Assembly (NCBI GenBank): GCA_028690155.1
Contig: JAQVBU010000010.1
Coordinates: 1-64,000, forward strand
Source of the DNA: Alphaproteobacteria bacterium
Lineage (GTDB): Bacteria; Pseudomonadota; Alphaproteobacteria; UBA9219
Length of the DNA: 64,000 nt
Direction: 5' to 3'
Below, piece after piece: positions 44,057 to 53,787 of the stretch (positions are counted from its first letter, which is position 1; every line of letters begins with the position of its first letter). Position numbers and translations under genes: made by a program. The notes beneath the pieces were generated by a model. That model ran no database searches and was not told the origin of the DNA. It worked only from the letters and a program-made list of their open reading frames with translations.

Positions 44057-45207
44057 GGCAGCACGTTGTCCCATAATGCCCGGATTTTGTGAACATCGAT
44101 CCCTTTATGCACGCGCGCTTCCCCGATTCCATGCGGCAAGACCAGCGCGATTTGGCCGCATTCGGCTTTTTTGTCGGTGGCCATAAGCCCTAGGAGAAGC
44201 TCTTTGTCATAGGTAAACGGCGGCGGTTTTGTCATAAGCCCGATGTCGTTGAAATGAGCGCGGACCCGTTCTTCGTCTCGGGCCGGGCATAGGCCGAGTT
44301 CAACGGCCAACATAAAGGCCATGATGGTGCCTATGGCGACGCCTTCTCCATGCGTCAGTGTGCCGCCGAATCCGTGTACCGCCTCCAACGCGTGGCCAAA
44401 CGTGTGGCCCAGGTTGAGCAAGGCTCGGATGCCGTTTTCCTTTTCGTCTTCCGCGACGATATGCGCTTTTGCCGCACAGCAAGCACTGACGGCGTGGGCT
44501 TGCGCGTCGTGGTCGCCCCCAAGAAGTTGCGCGCCGTGCGCGACGCACCAGTCGAAGAAGGCTTTATCCCGAATGAGCCCGTATTTCACAATTTCAGCAT
44601 ACCCGGCGAGCATTTCCCGTTGGGGGAGCGAGTCGAGCATGGTGACATCCGACAGCACGAGCCTCGGTTGATAGAAGGTTCCGACGGTATTCTTTCCCAG
44701 CGCCGTATCAATGCCTGTTTTGCCGCCGACCGAACTGTCCACTTGCGCCAGAAGCGTCGTTGGAATTTGGACAAAGTCCAGCCCGCGCAGGGCCAGCGAG
44801 GCGACAAGCCCGGCCAAATCGCCCACAACGCCGCCGCCCAAGGCAATCAGAAGCGTTTTCCGGTCGATGCCGAGGCCAAAAAGTTCATTCAGTAAGGCCT
44901 CAAGCTGGGCAAAACTTTTTTGCGCCTCGCCTGCTTTGATGACGATCGTTTTCAGGACCGTGTGCCCCCCGGACGACAACACCGCCTCGAGGCGCGCTTG
45001 ATAAAGGGCCGCCGTGTTCGAATCCGCAACAAGGACGCACCGGCGAAGGCCTAAACGTTCTTGAATATGCGTGGCGGCATCGGCCAGCACGTTATCGCCG
45101 ATGACGATGTCGTAGGAAGTCGGCGCGTTGCTGCATGCAAGGTCGACGGTCACGATTTTTTCGGGCAGGGCGTGCGCTTGATCGGCTATGGCGGAGGATG
45201 GGGTCAT
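44053..45207 (-). CDS. aroB: 3-dehydroquinate synthase
   Basis: Second step of the shikimate pathway, NAD-dependent. The 384-residue protein has [44 protein letters not shown] split across residues 118-160, the NAD and metal-binding region, and [10 protein letters not shown] and HGEGVAIG for metal ligands. Start overlaps the dxr stop by ATGA and its own stop overlaps the ATPase start. In many relatives aroB pairs with aroK; here neither aroK nor other aro genes are nearby. Confidence 0.96.
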   Translation of the reverse strand: MTPSSAIADQAHALPEKIVTVDLACSNAPTSYDIVIGDNVLADAATHIQERLGLRRCVLVADSNTAALYQARLEAVLSSGGHTVLKTIVIKAGEAQKSFAQLEALLNELFGLGIDRKTLLIALGGGVVGDLAGLVASLALRGLDFVQIPTTLLAQVDSSVGGKTGIDTALGKNTVGTFYQPRLVLSDVTMLDSLPQREMLAGYAEIVKYGLIRDKAFFDWCVAHGAQLLGGDHDAQAHAVSACCAAKAHIVAEDEKENGIRALLNLGHTFGHALEAVHGFGGTLTHGEGVAIGTIMAFMLAVELGLCPARDEERVRAHFNDIGLMTKPPPFTYDKELLLGLMATDKKAECGQIALVLPHGIGEARVHKGIDVHKIRALWDNVLP

Positions 45208-46370
45208 GCGGCAATCAACTCCTTGGCTTTGACGCGCGCGGCCTGATCGGCCTCACGCAGGACGTTCAAATCCGTTAACGTCGTGGCCGGTGTTTGGGCT
45301 AACACGGCACCGACGATCCGTTCAATATCCAAAAAACCGATTTGGTGATTTAAAAACGCTTCGACCGCGACTTCGTTGGCGGCGCTCATAACGGCGGGCG
45401 CGACGCCCCCTTTGTCCATGGCTTCCCGCGCAAATCGAAGCGCGGGAAATTTCTTTTCGTCCGGCGTTTCAAAGGTCAACGCGCCGATCTTGGCCAAGCT
45501 CAATTTCGGAACAGGCGTTTCCATGCGGTCCGGCCACGCCAAACAGAATCCGATGGGCGTGCGCATGTCAGGCGAGCCGAGCTGGGCCAGAATCGAGCCG
45601 TCCTTGTATTCGACCATGCTGTGCACCACGGATTGCGGGTGGACCAAGACGTCAATGTTTTGGTGCGGCATTTGGAAGAGGTAGCTTGCCTCGATGATTT
45701 CAAGCGCTTTGTTCATCATGCTGGCGCTGTCAACCGAGATTTTGGCGCCCATGCTCCAGACAGGATGCTGGACCGCCTGTTCGGGGGTCGCTTCGGCCAT
45801 GGCCGCGCGCGTGAAGGTTCGGAATGGCCCCCCCGACGCGGTCAGGATCAGGCGCGCGATGCCGGCTCTATGCTCGAAATCGAAGACTTGGAAAATCGCG
45901 TTGTGTTCGCTGTCGACCGGCAACAGCGTCGCACCGGCCTTGGCCATCAGGTCCATCATCAGGGGGCCTGCGCAGACAAGCGTTTCTTTGTTCGCGAACG
46001 CAATCGTTCCGCCGCGCCGCGCGGCCGCGAGCGTGCTGGGGAGCCCCGCTGCGCCGACAATCGCCGACATCAGCCAGTCGCTTTCCATCGCGCCGGCTTC
46101 TTCGACCGCTTTGGCGCCCGCGGCCGCTTCAATCTCTGTGCCCGCCAGCGCGTCTTTGAGCGCGCCGTAAAGGCCGTCTTCGGCAATAACCGCGCGCTTG
46201 GCGCCAAAAGTCTTGGCTTGTTCCACAAGCCGGTCAACATTGCGCTTTGCCGTCAGCGCCAGAACCTCGTAGGCGTCTTTATTTCGTCCAATCAAGTCGA
46301 GCGTTTGCTGACCGACCGAACCAGTCGAGCCGAGAATGACCACACGTCGTTTCGAAGAATCCTTATTCAT
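45204..46370 (-). CDS. dxr: 1-deoxy-D-xylulose-5-phosphate reductoisomerase
   Basis: Commits deoxyxylulose phosphate to isoprenoid synthesis, NADPH-dependent. The 388-residue protein has the nucleotide site [40 protein letters not shown] for metal and substrate, TASGGPF and [17 protein letters not shown]. It follows cdsA in the usual alphaproteobacterial order, but the expected rseP and bamA downstream are replaced by aroB. Confidence 0.97.
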   Translation of the reverse strand: MNKDSSKRRVVILGSTGSVGQQTLDLIGRNKDAYEVLALTAKRNVDRLVEQAKTFGAKRAVIAEDGLYGALKDALAGTEIEAAAGAKAVEEAGAMESDWLMSAIVGAAGLPSTLAAARRGGTIAFANKETLVCAGPLMMDLMAKAGATLLPVDSEHNAIFQVFDFEHRAGIARLILTASGGPFRTFTRAAMAEATPEQAVQHPVWSMGAKISVDSASMMNKALEIIEASYLFQMPHQNIDVLVHPQSVVHSMVEYKDGSILAQLGSPDMRTPIGFCLAWPDRMETPVPKLSLAKIGALTFETPDEKKFPALRFAREAMDKGGVAPAVMSAANEVAVEAFLNHQIGFLDIERIVGAVLAQTPATTLTDLNVLREADQAARVKAKELIAA

Positions 46371-46408
46371 AAATTTTTCCTAACTTACCTGTATAAACGA
46401 CCTGAACG

Positions 46409-47242
46409 CTACCACCACGGCACGACGCCGCCGAAAGAGACTTTGAAAAGGAAGGCAAAAATGGCCGCAAAGACAAGCCCGTCGATCCGATCGAGAATGC
46501 CCCCGTGTCCCGGGATGAGGTCGCCGCTTTCTTTGACCCCCGCGCGGCGCTTGACGTACGATTCGAACAGGTCGCCCCCTTGGGTCATGCCGGACAGAAT
46601 TAAAGAAAAGACAAAGGCCGCTTCGGGAAGTTCGGCCCCCAAGGCGCGCGCCACCAACGTTCCTATCGTGACAGCCGCTATCAGGCCCCCGAAAAAACCC
46701 GTCCACGTCTTTTTAGGGCTGATTTTAGGCGCAAGCTTGGGGCCGCCCAGAAGACTTCCGGTCAAGAACGCGCCGATGTCCGTACTCCAGACCACCGCCA
46801 GGAGGTAAAACACGAACGCCGCGCCGTTTTGAGCGTCCGCTCGCACTTCGAGGAGGGCGATGCCGCTTAGGCCCATATAGAGCACGCCGAAGGCAAAGGC
46901 GGCGGGCCTTGGGGTTCTTTGCCGGAGCGCGATCAAAAGGGCTACGAGAAACGACGCGCCCAGCAAAGCCAGCCCCCAAAGGGGCGACAGCAAGACGGTC
47001 GCGATGAGGGAAATCACAAGGCTTGAACACGCGATCCCCACCGTTTGCGGTTTGCTCGAAGGGGCAACAATATGGCTCCATTCGTAAAATCCGATGGTGA
47101 CGACGCCTGCCACGGCCGCAGAGTAAATAAGACCGCCGAAATACACGGCTAACAGGGCGCCCGGCGCCATGATGGAGGCCGAGATGATTCGAAGGCGTAG
47201 ATTCGTGCTATCGAAGCGTTTAAGGGCTTGGATTAGGGACAT
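46409..47242 (-). CDS. cdsA: Phosphatidate cytidylyltransferase
   Basis: Membrane enzyme making CDP-diacylglycerol, the substrate of pssA. The 277-residue protein has about seven hydrophobic segments and the CdsA signature SYVKRRAGVKESGDLIPGHGGILDRIDG near the C-terminus (split: residues about 240-267). In most alphaproteobacteria it follows uppS; here the block is broken and cdsA is 4.3 kb away from uppS. Confidence 0.95.
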   Translation of the reverse strand: MSLIQALKRFDSTNLRLRIISASIMAPGALLAVYFGGLIYSAAVAGVVTIGFYEWSHIVAPSSKPQTVGIACSSLVISLIATVLLSPLWGLALLGASFLVALLIALRQRTPRPAAFAFGVLYMGLSGIALLEVRADAQNGAAFVFYLLAVVWSTDIGAFLTGSLLGGPKLAPKISPKKTWTGFFGGLIAAVTIGTLVARALGAELPEAAFVFSLILSGMTQGGDLFESYVKRRAGVKESGDLIPGHGGILDRIDGLVFAAIFAFLFKVSFGGVVPWW

Positions 47243-47483
47243 GGGGCGTCAGGGGCTCGACAGTCGGCTTGGATGAGAAAAAAGAACAGCACAGAGGGTT
47301 TAGCACAAAAGAGGTTTTTTTTGAAAGGGGTGCCTTATGTATTCTAAGATCCATCAACGCCTTTGTTAACCCATGGTTTTCCTGCGCTGCCGCAAGGACA
47401 CCCATGGACAAAAGGGCGCCCGTTGGCTATCAACAACCTAGGCTTTTTCGATGTTTCCTTCCGTTTGAAAGAAAGGCATTGCT

Positions 47484-48410
47484 ATGGATCTCTCTCCCCG
47501 CGTTCGCGAAATTCTTGGCTGGTACGAAGGAGAAAACCCCGGAACCAAAGCCAATCTTGCACGCATCCTTATGGCGGGGCGCTTGGGCGGCTCCGGGCAT
47601 GTGGTCATTCTTCCGGTCGATCAGGGGTTTGAACATGGCCCTGCACGCAGTTTTGCCGTCAATCCTCCAGCCTATGATCCCCATTACCACTATAAGCTTG
47701 CCATCGATGCGGGTCTGAACGCTTATGCCGCGCCTCTCGGATCGTTGGCGGCGGGCGCCGACACGTTCGCGGGCGCCATCCCGACCATTCTCAAGCTCAA
47801 CAGCGCCAACAGCCTTTCTCGCAACAAGGAAGCGCCGGACCAAGCGGTGACCGCTTCCGTCAAGGATGCGTTGCGTCTTGGGTGTTCGGCCATCGGCTTT
47901 ACGATTTATCCGGGCTCGGACGTTATGTACAACCAGTACGAAGAGTTCCGCGAGCTTTCGGTCGAGGCCAAGGCCAACGGCTTGGCCGTCGTCTTGTGGG
48001 CTTACGCGCGGGGCGGCGCTTTGACCAAAGAAGGCGAGACGGCGCTGGATGTCATTGCGTACAGCGCGCATATGGCGGCGCTTCTGGGGGCCAACATCAT
48101 CAAGGTCAAGCTGCCTTCCGATGTGTTGGAACAGAAGGAAGCCAAGAAGGTTTACGAGGACAATAAGGTGCCTCTTTCCACGCAGGCTGAGCGTGTGCGC
48201 CACGTTATGCAATCCTGCTTTAACGGCAAACGCATCGTCGTGTTTTCGGGCGGGGCGGCCAAGGACACGGAGAGCGTTCTTGCCGATGCACGCGCAATTT
48301 ACCAAGGGGGCGGCAACGGCTCCATCATCGGTCGCAACAGCTTCCAGCGTTCCCGCGAGGACGCCCTTAAGCTGCTCGACCAAATCATCGCCATTTATAA
48401 AGGCCAATAA
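47484..48410 (+). CDS. Class I fructose-bisphosphate aldolase (DhnA type)
   Basis: Schiff-base aldolase, 308 residues. ILPVDQGFEHGPARSF at the N-terminus, YPGSDVMYNQYEEFRELSVEAKANGL, a probable catalytic lysine in NIIKVKLPSD, and VVFSGGAAKDTESVLADARA for the phosphate site. Glycolysis and gluconeogenesis. GAAAGGCATTGCT lies before ATG 47484. The 241 bases upstream hold no gene and probably the divergent promoters of cdsA and this gene. Confidence 0.93.
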   Translation: MDLSPRVREILGWYEGENPGTKANLARILMAGRLGGSGHVVILPVDQGFEHGPARSFAVNPPAYDPHYHYKLAIDAGLNAYAAPLGSLAAGADTFAGAIPTILKLNSANSLSRNKEAPDQAVTASVKDALRLGCSAIGFTIYPGSDVMYNQYEEFRELSVEAKANGLAVVLWAYARGGALTKEGETALDVIAYSAHMAALLGANIIKVKLPSDVLEQKEAKKVYEDNKVPLSTQAERVRHVMQSCFNGKRIVVFSGGAAKDTESVLADARAIYQGGGNGSIIGRNSFQRSREDALKLLDQIIAIYKGQ

Positions 48411-48424
48411 GCGGAGGATCGCCG

Positions 48425-48973
48425 ATGTTCATTCAAACCGAGGAAACGCCAAACCCCGCGACCTTGAAATTTCTTCCCGGCCGCGAGGTGGCGGGCGAGG
48501 GCGTGCACGACTTCGGCTCGGCCGAAGAGGCGGTGAATTCGCCTTTGGCGCAGCGGCTTTTCGCCGTTGAGGGAGTCCGGGGCGTTCTTTTAGGTAAGGA
48601 CTTTATCGCCGTGACCAAGGCCGACGATGAGACGTGGCCTGCGTTGAAGCCCGCTTTGCTGACGTCGATCATGGACCATTTTTTATCCGGGCATCAGGCG
48701 GTGTTGTCGGAAGGTGCGCGGGAGGAAGCCCCTTTGGCCGACAGCGATGTTGTGGTCCAAATTCGCGATCTTTTGGATCATAAGATTCGGCCGGCGCTGG
48801 CGCAGGACGGCGGCGACGTGTCGTTCAAGAAATTCGAGGACGGCATCGTCTATTTGAGCTTAAAGGGCGCCTGTGCGGGCTGTCCGAGCGCCACGCTGAC
48901 GCTCAAGGCCGGGGTCGAAGCCTTGTTGCGCCACTATATCCCGGAAGTTCTGGAAGTTCGGCAGGTTCCGTAA
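48425..48973 (+). CDS. nfuA: NfuA-like iron-sulfur carrier (Nfu_N plus NifU C domain)
   Basis: The 182-residue protein has an N-terminal Nfu_N domain (MFIQTEETPNPATLKFLPGREV, VEGVRGVLLGKDFIAVTK) and a C-terminal NifU-like domain with the cluster-binding CAGCPSATLTLKAGVE motif at about residues 148-163. Carries [4Fe-4S] clusters to target proteins. Placed between aldolase and tsaB on the plus strand with 4-14 base gaps. Confidence 0.94.
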   Translation: MFIQTEETPNPATLKFLPGREVAGEGVHDFGSAEEAVNSPLAQRLFAVEGVRGVLLGKDFIAVTKADDETWPALKPALLTSIMDHFLSGHQAVLSEGAREEAPLADSDVVVQIRDLLDHKIRPALAQDGGDVSFKKFEDGIVYLSLKGACAGCPSATLTLKAGVEALLRHYIPEVLEVRQVP

Positions 48974-48977
48974 GCCC

Positions 48978-49589
48978 GTGCGTCTTTTGGTTTTCGATAC
49001 ATGCGGCGCTTCGTGCGCCGTCGGGGTTTGGGAAGACGGGCGCTTTGCCGCCCGGCTCGACGAACGTATGGCGCGAGGACAGGACGCCCGGCTCGTCCCC
49101 ATGGTGCTGTCGGTTTTGGAACAGGCGGGGTCTTCGTTCGAGGCGCTGGACCGGATCGCCGTGACGCGCGGGCCCGGCAGTTTTACGGGGCTTCGCGTCG
49201 GGTTGGCGGCCGCGCGCGGTATGGGGTTTGCCGCCCAAAAGCCCGTAATCGGTATCGATCGGTTTTCGGCTTACGCTTTTTGTGTGGCGCCTGCATCGGC
49301 CGGCGTGTTGATTGTGTTGGAGTCCAAACGCGCCGAGCTTTTCTGCCAATACCGCCCTGCACCGGGGGATGTGCGCGAGGCGTGCTTGATGACGGCCGAG
49401 GCGGTGGACGCTTTTCTGAAAGATCATCCGGGGACGGCCTTGATCGGCGACCGGGGGGAAGATGCGTGCGACAGCCTTGCCTCTGTGGCGGCCTTGGCGG
49501 CCGAAGCCGATCCGCACGATCCGGCGTTCGCGCCTCGGCCCCTTTATTTGCGCGCGGCCGATGTGAGCTTTCCTAAAAACAAGGCGTGA
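48978..49589 (+). CDS. tsaB: tRNA threonylcarbamoyladenosine biosynthesis protein TsaB
   Basis: Platform protein that activates TsaD for t6A37 modification of tRNA. The 203-residue ASKHA-fold protein has LLVFDTCGASCAVGVW, LDRIAVTRGPGSFTGLRVGLAAARGMGFA and FCQYRP. Starts with GTG 48978 after nfuA. In alphaproteobacteria it is often followed by rimI; here a TetR-like gene overlaps instead. Confidence 0.94.
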   Translation: MRLLVFDTCGASCAVGVWEDGRFAARLDERMARGQDARLVPMVLSVLEQAGSSFEALDRIAVTRGPGSFTGLRVGLAAARGMGFAAQKPVIGIDRFSAYAFCVAPASAGVLIVLESKRAELFCQYRPAPGDVREACLMTAEAVDAFLKDHPGTALIGDRGEDACDSLASVAALAAEADPHDPAFAPRPLYLRAADVSFPKNKA

Positions 49590-49621
49590 AATTTCTTCGC
49601 GTTGGTTTTAGACTTTCCGTC

Positions 49622-50149
49622 ATGATCAAAGATCGAAAAATCGTCGACGTTATTTTAAAGCTTGCGGGACGCAAGGGATGGGCCGACGTTACTGTCGCGT
49701 CCGTTGCCAAGGCGTTGCGCGTGGCGCCGGCCTCTTTTAAAAAGCGCTTTGTCTCGCCGGAGGCGTTTGTTCCTTTGGTCATGGCCGAGGCGACGCGCGT
49801 TTCTTTGGCCGAGGTTCCTTCGGACGGCGAAAGCGCGCACGATGCGTTGTTCGCCATTCTTATGGCGCGGTTTGATTTCTTAAGCGCTCATAAAAAGGCC
49901 GTGCTTTCGATAGCGTCGGCCGCGCGGGAGGATCGAGCCCTTTTGCGGGCGTGGACGGGCGCGTGTTTTGAGGGCATGCGGCAGACGCTTTGGGCTGCTG
50001 GCGAGAAGGGTCAGCCCCTTTCCGTGGTCGCGCTGATGGGCGTTTATGGCTGGGCCTTTTGGGCGTGGCGTAACGATGATACGAGCGATCTTTCCAAAAC
50101 AATGGCGGCGTTGGACCGGGCGTTGCGCTGGTATGGCGTCGGATCGTAA
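49622..50149 (+). CDS. TetR-like protein with N-terminal HTH
   Basis: The 175-residue protein has a predicted three-helix HTH at the N-terminus (IVDVILKLAGRKGWADVTVASVAKALRVAPASFKKRF, residues about 6-42), then an all-helical C-terminal domain with two Trp-rich regions (TLWAAGEKG, YGWAFWAWRND). The start is uncertain: ATG 49622 begins at the HTH, while GTG 49586 overlaps the tsaB stop and would allow coupling. No palindromic operator is visible nearby. Convergent with comF, stops 3 bases apart. Confidence 0.7.
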   Translation: MIKDRKIVDVILKLAGRKGWADVTVASVAKALRVAPASFKKRFVSPEAFVPLVMAEATRVSLAEVPSDGESAHDALFAILMARFDFLSAHKKAVLSIASAAREDRALLRAWTGACFEGMRQTLWAAGEKGQPLSVVALMGVYGWAFWAWRNDDTSDLSKTMAALDRALRWYGVGS

Positions 50150-50152
50150 CTC

Positions 50153-50884
50153 TTACAGAAATTCAACGCGCCGCCGTCGGGCGAGGGTCAGAACATAAAC
50201 GGCGCGGGCACCGGAGCCCAACAATTCCCACGCGCATTCCTCGACTGTCGCGCCGGTCGTCATGACGTCGTCGATCAAAACGACGCTTTTGCCTTCGATA
50301 TTTTGTCGTTTGCGCGTCGGCACGGCGAACGCGCCCTTCACGTTTTGCTGCCGTTCCTTGCGCGTCAGGCGTCCTTGCGACGCCGTTTTCCTTGTGCGGC
50401 ACAGGCTGTCAGGCAGAAACGGTTTTTTCGTCAGACGGCTCAATTCCTTGGCCAGAAGGGCCGCTTGGTTGTAGCGCCTGTGAAAAAGCCTCCATCGATG
50501 CAGCGGCACGGGGACGAGGACATCGGCGTTTTCCCAAAGATCGTGGCCGGATCGGGCCATCCATTGCGCAAGAGCCTGCACGACATGAAGGCGGTCGCCA
50601 TGTTTGAAGCCTAAAATGAGACGGCGGCTGGCGTCGTCATAAAGAAGCGCGCTTCGCGCCTTTTCGTAAGGCGGAGGCGCGGTAAGGCACGTGGCGCACA
50701 GCGTGTCGTTTCCCATGGGCACATCGAAAGGGATGCCGCACCGAACGCAAAACGGCGCGTCGATGAATTGAACCGTTTTCCAGCATGTTGGACATAAAGT
50801 TGCCGCTTCCCCGACCGGTTCGTCGCACATCAGGCACAAAGGCGGCAGCACAAAGTCCAAAAAAGGGCCTATTTTTTGACGCAT
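50153..50884 (-). CDS. comF: ComF-family phosphoribosyltransferase-like protein
   Basis: The 243-residue protein has a zinc-ribbon N-terminus (CLMCDEPVGEAATLCPTCW, FCVRCGIPF, LCATC) and a C-terminal PRTase fold ending VVLIDDVMTTGATVEECA. Linked to DNA uptake for transformation or to DNA repair in studied bacteria. Divergent from rpmB across 212 bases. If the phage module is a GTA, comF could take part in recipient-side DNA processing, an inference. Confidence 0.93.
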   Translation of the reverse strand: MRQKIGPFLDFVLPPLCLMCDEPVGEAATLCPTCWKTVQFIDAPFCVRCGIPFDVPMGNDTLCATCLTAPPPYEKARSALLYDDASRRLILGFKHGDRLHVVQALAQWMARSGHDLWENADVLVPVPLHRWRLFHRRYNQAALLAKELSRLTKKPFLPDSLCRTRKTASQGRLTRKERQQNVKGAFAVPTRKRQNIEGKSVVLIDDVMTTGATVEECAWELLGSGARAVYVLTLARRRRVEFL

Positions 50885-50987
50885 AGCCGCATGATGTCTT
50901 AACCATAAGGCTTCTTCAAGCCGTTTTCCCTGACTTTTCCGTAAGATGTCTTTTTGTTTGCCCCTTGGGGGGCGGACAGGGAAAAAC

Positions 50988-51017
50988 TTGACTCTCAGGC
51001 GGCTTTGCTCTTATAAA
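50988..51017 (+). promoter_or_regulatory. rpmB promoter
   Basis: TTGACT (50988-50993), 18-base spacer, TATAAA (51012-51017), about 80 bases before the rpmB ATG. Confidence 0.6.
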
Positions 51018-51096
51018 ACCGCGCGCAACGCCTTGTGCTGTTTGCAACATCTCATGTTTTTTGAAGGCCGGAAGGGCTTCCTTCCGCGAGTGAATT

Positions 51097-51390
51097 ATGG
51101 CCCGTGTATGCTCTGTCAGCGGAAAGAAACCGCTTTTTGGTAACAATGTCAGCCACGCGAATAACAAAACCCGTCGGCGTTGGCAGCCCAATTTGCAGCT
51201 TTGCTCTTTCCCTTCCGAAATTTTGGGAAAGTCCGTTTCCTTGCGTTTGACCGCACGCGGCATCCGCTCGGTCGAGCATAACGGCGGCCTTGATGCCTGG
51301 CTTCTTGCCACCCGCGACAGCCGTTTGAGCGACCTTGCGTTGAAGGTTAAAAAGCAGCTCGTTCGCGCGCAGGCTCGTACCCAAAAATAA
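51097..51390 (+). CDS. rpmB: Ribosomal protein L28
   Basis: The 97-residue protein MARVCSVSGKKPLFGNNVSHANNKTRRRWQ... is a clear L28, with RLTARGIRSVEHNGGLDAWLL and basic C-terminus. One of three Cys-bearing candidates; only C5 and one internal Cys are seen, so it is not the zinc form. Stand-alone gene with its own promoter. Confidence 0.96.
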   Translation: MARVCSVSGKKPLFGNNVSHANNKTRRRWQPNLQLCSFPSEILGKSVSLRLTARGIRSVEHNGGLDAWLLATRDSRLSDLALKVKKQLVRAQARTQK

Positions 51391-51603
51391 CCGACGTGGC
51401 TCCGGAGCCCTTTGATTGGCGCTCGCAAGAGCGAGAGCCTTTCTCGATTGTCGAGCCGATTGTAAAAACAGGCTTTAGGCCTTTTTTTATCCTCGCAAGG
51501 CTCGGACTTCGCAGGGCGTTGGCTTCTGCTACGCGCCAAACGCCTTTGGCGTTTGGTCACGCGAACGGCTCTAACGGCTAAGCAAAGCGGCGAAAAACAC
51601 AAA
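51391..51603. repeat. Intergenic region with degenerate palindromes
   Basis: No gene is seen. Inverted repeats include GGCTCCGGAGCC (51400-51411), GCTCGCAAGAGCGAG (51422-51436) and CCAAACGCC-TTT-GGCGTTTGG (51536-51558). The end GTCACGCGAACGGCTCTA (51559-51576) matches one arm of the type A elements. An AGGCTTTAGGCCTTTTTTTAT stretch (about 51470-51490, written in part) could terminate rpmB. The whole may be decayed palindromic elements. Confidence 0.6.
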
Positions 51604-52341
51604 TCATAGGGGCGGGAGACCGCCGAGACGGCGTTCTCGACGGGCGAATTCTTCAAGCGCTTCATCGAGATGCTCGGCCTCGAAGTCCGGCCACAGCACA
51701 TCAAGGAAGACGTATTCCGCGTAGGCCGATTGCCATAACAAAAAATTCGAGATTCGTTTCTCTCCGCTCGTTCGGATGACGAGGTCCGGATCGGGAAGGT
51801 CGGCCGTGAACAAGGCGCGGGCGAAGGTGTTTTCGTCGATCTCCTTGAGTGCCAAGCGGTTTTCAACGACAGCACGCGCTAACGTTTGCGCGGCGGCCAC
51901 GATTTCCTGTCGCCCGCCGTAATTCAGCGCCAGGGTCAGATTGAGTTTTTCGTTGTTCTTTGTCGCTTCTTCGGCTTCCTCAATCATGGGCGCGATATCG
52001 GACGGCAGACGGTCGCGTTCGCCGATGACGCGAAGCCGGACGCCGTTTTTGTTCAGGGCGTTCAGTTCGCTTTTCAAATAATGCCTCAAAAGGCCCATCA
52101 GTTCGCCGACTTCGGATGCCGGTCGGCGCCAGTTTTCGGACGAAAAGCTATAGAGCGTCAGATACGCGATGTTGCGGGAGAGCGCGGCCTCGATCGTTCG
52201 ACGTACCGCGTCGATTCCCGCGCGATGTCCCATGGGGCGCGGCAGGAGGCGCGCTTTCGCCCATCGCCCATTGCCGTCCATGATAATGGCGACGTGAAGC
52301 TTTTTCTTCGAGGTATTCGCGCCTTGGCTGTCTTTTGCCAT
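51604..52341 (-). CDS. uppS: Undecaprenyl diphosphate synthase
   Basis: Builds the C55 carrier for peptidoglycan and surface glycans by cis-prenyl addition. The 245-residue protein has IIMDGNGRWAKARLLPRPMGHRAG with the catalytic Asp, TLYSFSSENWRRP, LNYGGRQEI, and DLVIRTSGEKRISNFLLWQSAYAE. Two bases separate it from frr. cdsA, the usual next gene, is not adjacent. Confidence 0.97.
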   Translation of the reverse strand: MAKDSQGANTSKKKLHVAIIMDGNGRWAKARLLPRPMGHRAGIDAVRRTIEAALSRNIAYLTLYSFSSENWRRPASEVGELMGLLRHYLKSELNALNKNGVRLRVIGERDRLPSDIAPMIEEAEEATKNNEKLNLTLALNYGGRQEIVAAAQTLARAVVENRLALKEIDENTFARALFTADLPDPDLVIRTSGEKRISNFLLWQSAYAEYVFLDVLWPDFEAEHLDEALEEFARRERRLGGLPPL

Positions 52342-52343
52342 CG

Positions 52344-52880
52344 TTAGATTTGTGTGATCTCTTTTTCTTTGGTTGCAAGAAGCTCATCAATCTTCTGGAC
52401 GTATTCGTCTGTAAGCTTTTGCATTTTATCGCTCAACGCCTTGGCCTCGTCTTCCGGCGGCTTTTCCTTCTTGATGGTATCCAGCCCCTCACGCCGCACG
52501 TTTCGGACCGATACGCGGCTTTGTTCGGCATACTTGCCTGCGATTTTTACGAGTTCCTGTCGGCGTTCTTGGCTTAACTCGGGCAGGGGCACGCGAATCA
52601 AGGATCCATCCGCCTGTGGGTTCAGCCCAAGCCCGGCGTCGCGAATGGCTTTTTCCACGTTCTTGACCAGACTGCCATCCCACACTTGAACCGTCAGAAG
52701 CCGAGATTCGGGTGCGCTGACCGTGCCGACTTGGTTAAGGGGCGACGACCCTCCGTAGGCCTCGACGTGGATGCTGTCCAAAAGATTGGTCGATGCGCGT
52801 CCTGTCCTTAGCCCCGAGAATTCTTTGCGCACGGCCTCTAAAGAGCTTTCCATGCGCTGGCGGTACGTGTCGATATCCAT
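52344..52880 (-). CDS. frr: Ribosome recycling factor
   Basis: Splits post-termination ribosomes with EF-G. The 178-residue protein is slightly short of the usual 185. [70 protein letters not shown] and RNVRREG are the family landmarks. Between pyrH and uppS in the usual order. Confidence 0.97.
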   Translation of the reverse strand: MDIDTYRQRMESSLEAVRKEFSGLRTGRASTNLLDSIHVEAYGGSSPLNQVGTVSAPESRLLTVQVWDGSLVKNVEKAIRDAGLGLNPQADGSLIRVPLPELSQERRQELVKIAGKYAEQSRVSVRNVRREGLDTIKKEKPPEDEAKALSDKMQKLTDEYVQKIDELLATKEKEITQI

Positions 52881-52910
52881 GGTTTTCTCCTTCGGCTGTG
52901 TTGGTCTTAC

Positions 52911-53633
52911 TTATTCCACAATCGTAAATTTGCCTTTGCCTTGCATGACGCTGGCGAACGCCCCATGCTCGAAAATCGAGAACACGACGATCGGGATGCG
53001 GCTTTGCCGCGCCAGCGAAATGGCCGAGGCGTCCATCACCTGAAGATCCTGCGCCAGAACGTCGAGATAGCTTAGCCTATCATAACGCTTCGCGTCCTTG
53101 TTCTTGGCCGGGTCGGAGTCGTACACGCCGTCGACCTTGGTGGCTTTGAGAAGCGCGTTGCACTGCATCTCCGACGCGCGCAGCGCCGCCGCGCTGTCGG
53201 TCGTAAAAAAGGGATTGCCCGTTCCTGCGGCAAAAATCACGACGCGGCCTTTTTCCATATGGCGCATGGCGCGGCGGCGGATGTACGGTTCGCAGATCGA
53301 GGCCATCGGAATGGCCGATTGGACGCGTGTCGTCACGCCCGCGCTTTCCAAGGCGTTCTGCATGGCTAACGCGTTAATGACCGTGGCCAACATACCCATA
53401 TAGTCCGCCGTGGCGCGATCCATGCCTTGCGCCGCGCCCGACACGCCTCGGAAGATGTTTCCTCCGCCAATGACCACGCAAACTTCAACGCCCATGTCGA
53501 TGACGGTTTTGATTTCTTTGGCTACGCGTTCGACGATTTCCGGGGAGAGCCCGTAGTCGCGATCCCCCATCAACGCTTCGCCGGACAATTTCAGCAAAAC
53601 GCGTTTGAAGCGGGCGGGAGTTTGATCGTCCAT
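52911..53633 (-). CDS. pyrH: Uridylate kinase
   Basis: Phosphorylates UMP to UDP. The 240-residue amino-acid-kinase fold protein has [50 protein letters not shown] and [13 protein letters not shown]. Separated from tsf by a strong terminator, so it should have its own promoter in the 53634-53722 stretch. Confidence 0.97.
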   Translation of the reverse strand: MDDQTPARFKRVLLKLSGEALMGDRDYGLSPEIVERVAKEIKTVIDMGVEVCVVIGGGNIFRGVSGAAQGMDRATADYMGMLATVINALAMQNALESAGVTTRVQSAIPMASICEPYIRRRAMRHMEKGRVVIFAAGTGNPFFTTDSAAALRASEMQCNALLKATKVDGVYDSDPAKNKDAKRYDRLSYLDVLAQDLQVMDASAISLARQSRIPIVVFSIFEHGAFASVMQGKGKFTIVE

Positions 53634-53722
53634 GATTATGTCTCCGGTCTTTCAGAAAAAGCTTCTACAGACGCCGGGTATGTTTACACCCTCTTGCGGA
53701 TCAGGAAAAGCGTCTCAATCTT

Positions 53723-53760
53723 AAAAAAACGCCCCGCTCCTTTAAAAACGGGGCGGGGCG
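53723..53760 (-). terminator. Terminator between tsf and pyrH
   Basis: Minus strand CGCCCCGC (53760-53753) pairs with GCGGGGCG (53737-53730), followed by seven T (53729-53723). It lies 28 bases after the tsf stop. Confidence 0.85.
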
Positions 53761-53787
53761 CTTGATTTTTCTCCATTGATTCGACGA

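Noticed and set aside
45621..46808. Long plus-strand frame of 395 codons opposite dxr and cdsA
   Set aside because: It is antisense to two clear enzymes and has the Arg/Gly/His-rich composition of a shadow frame.
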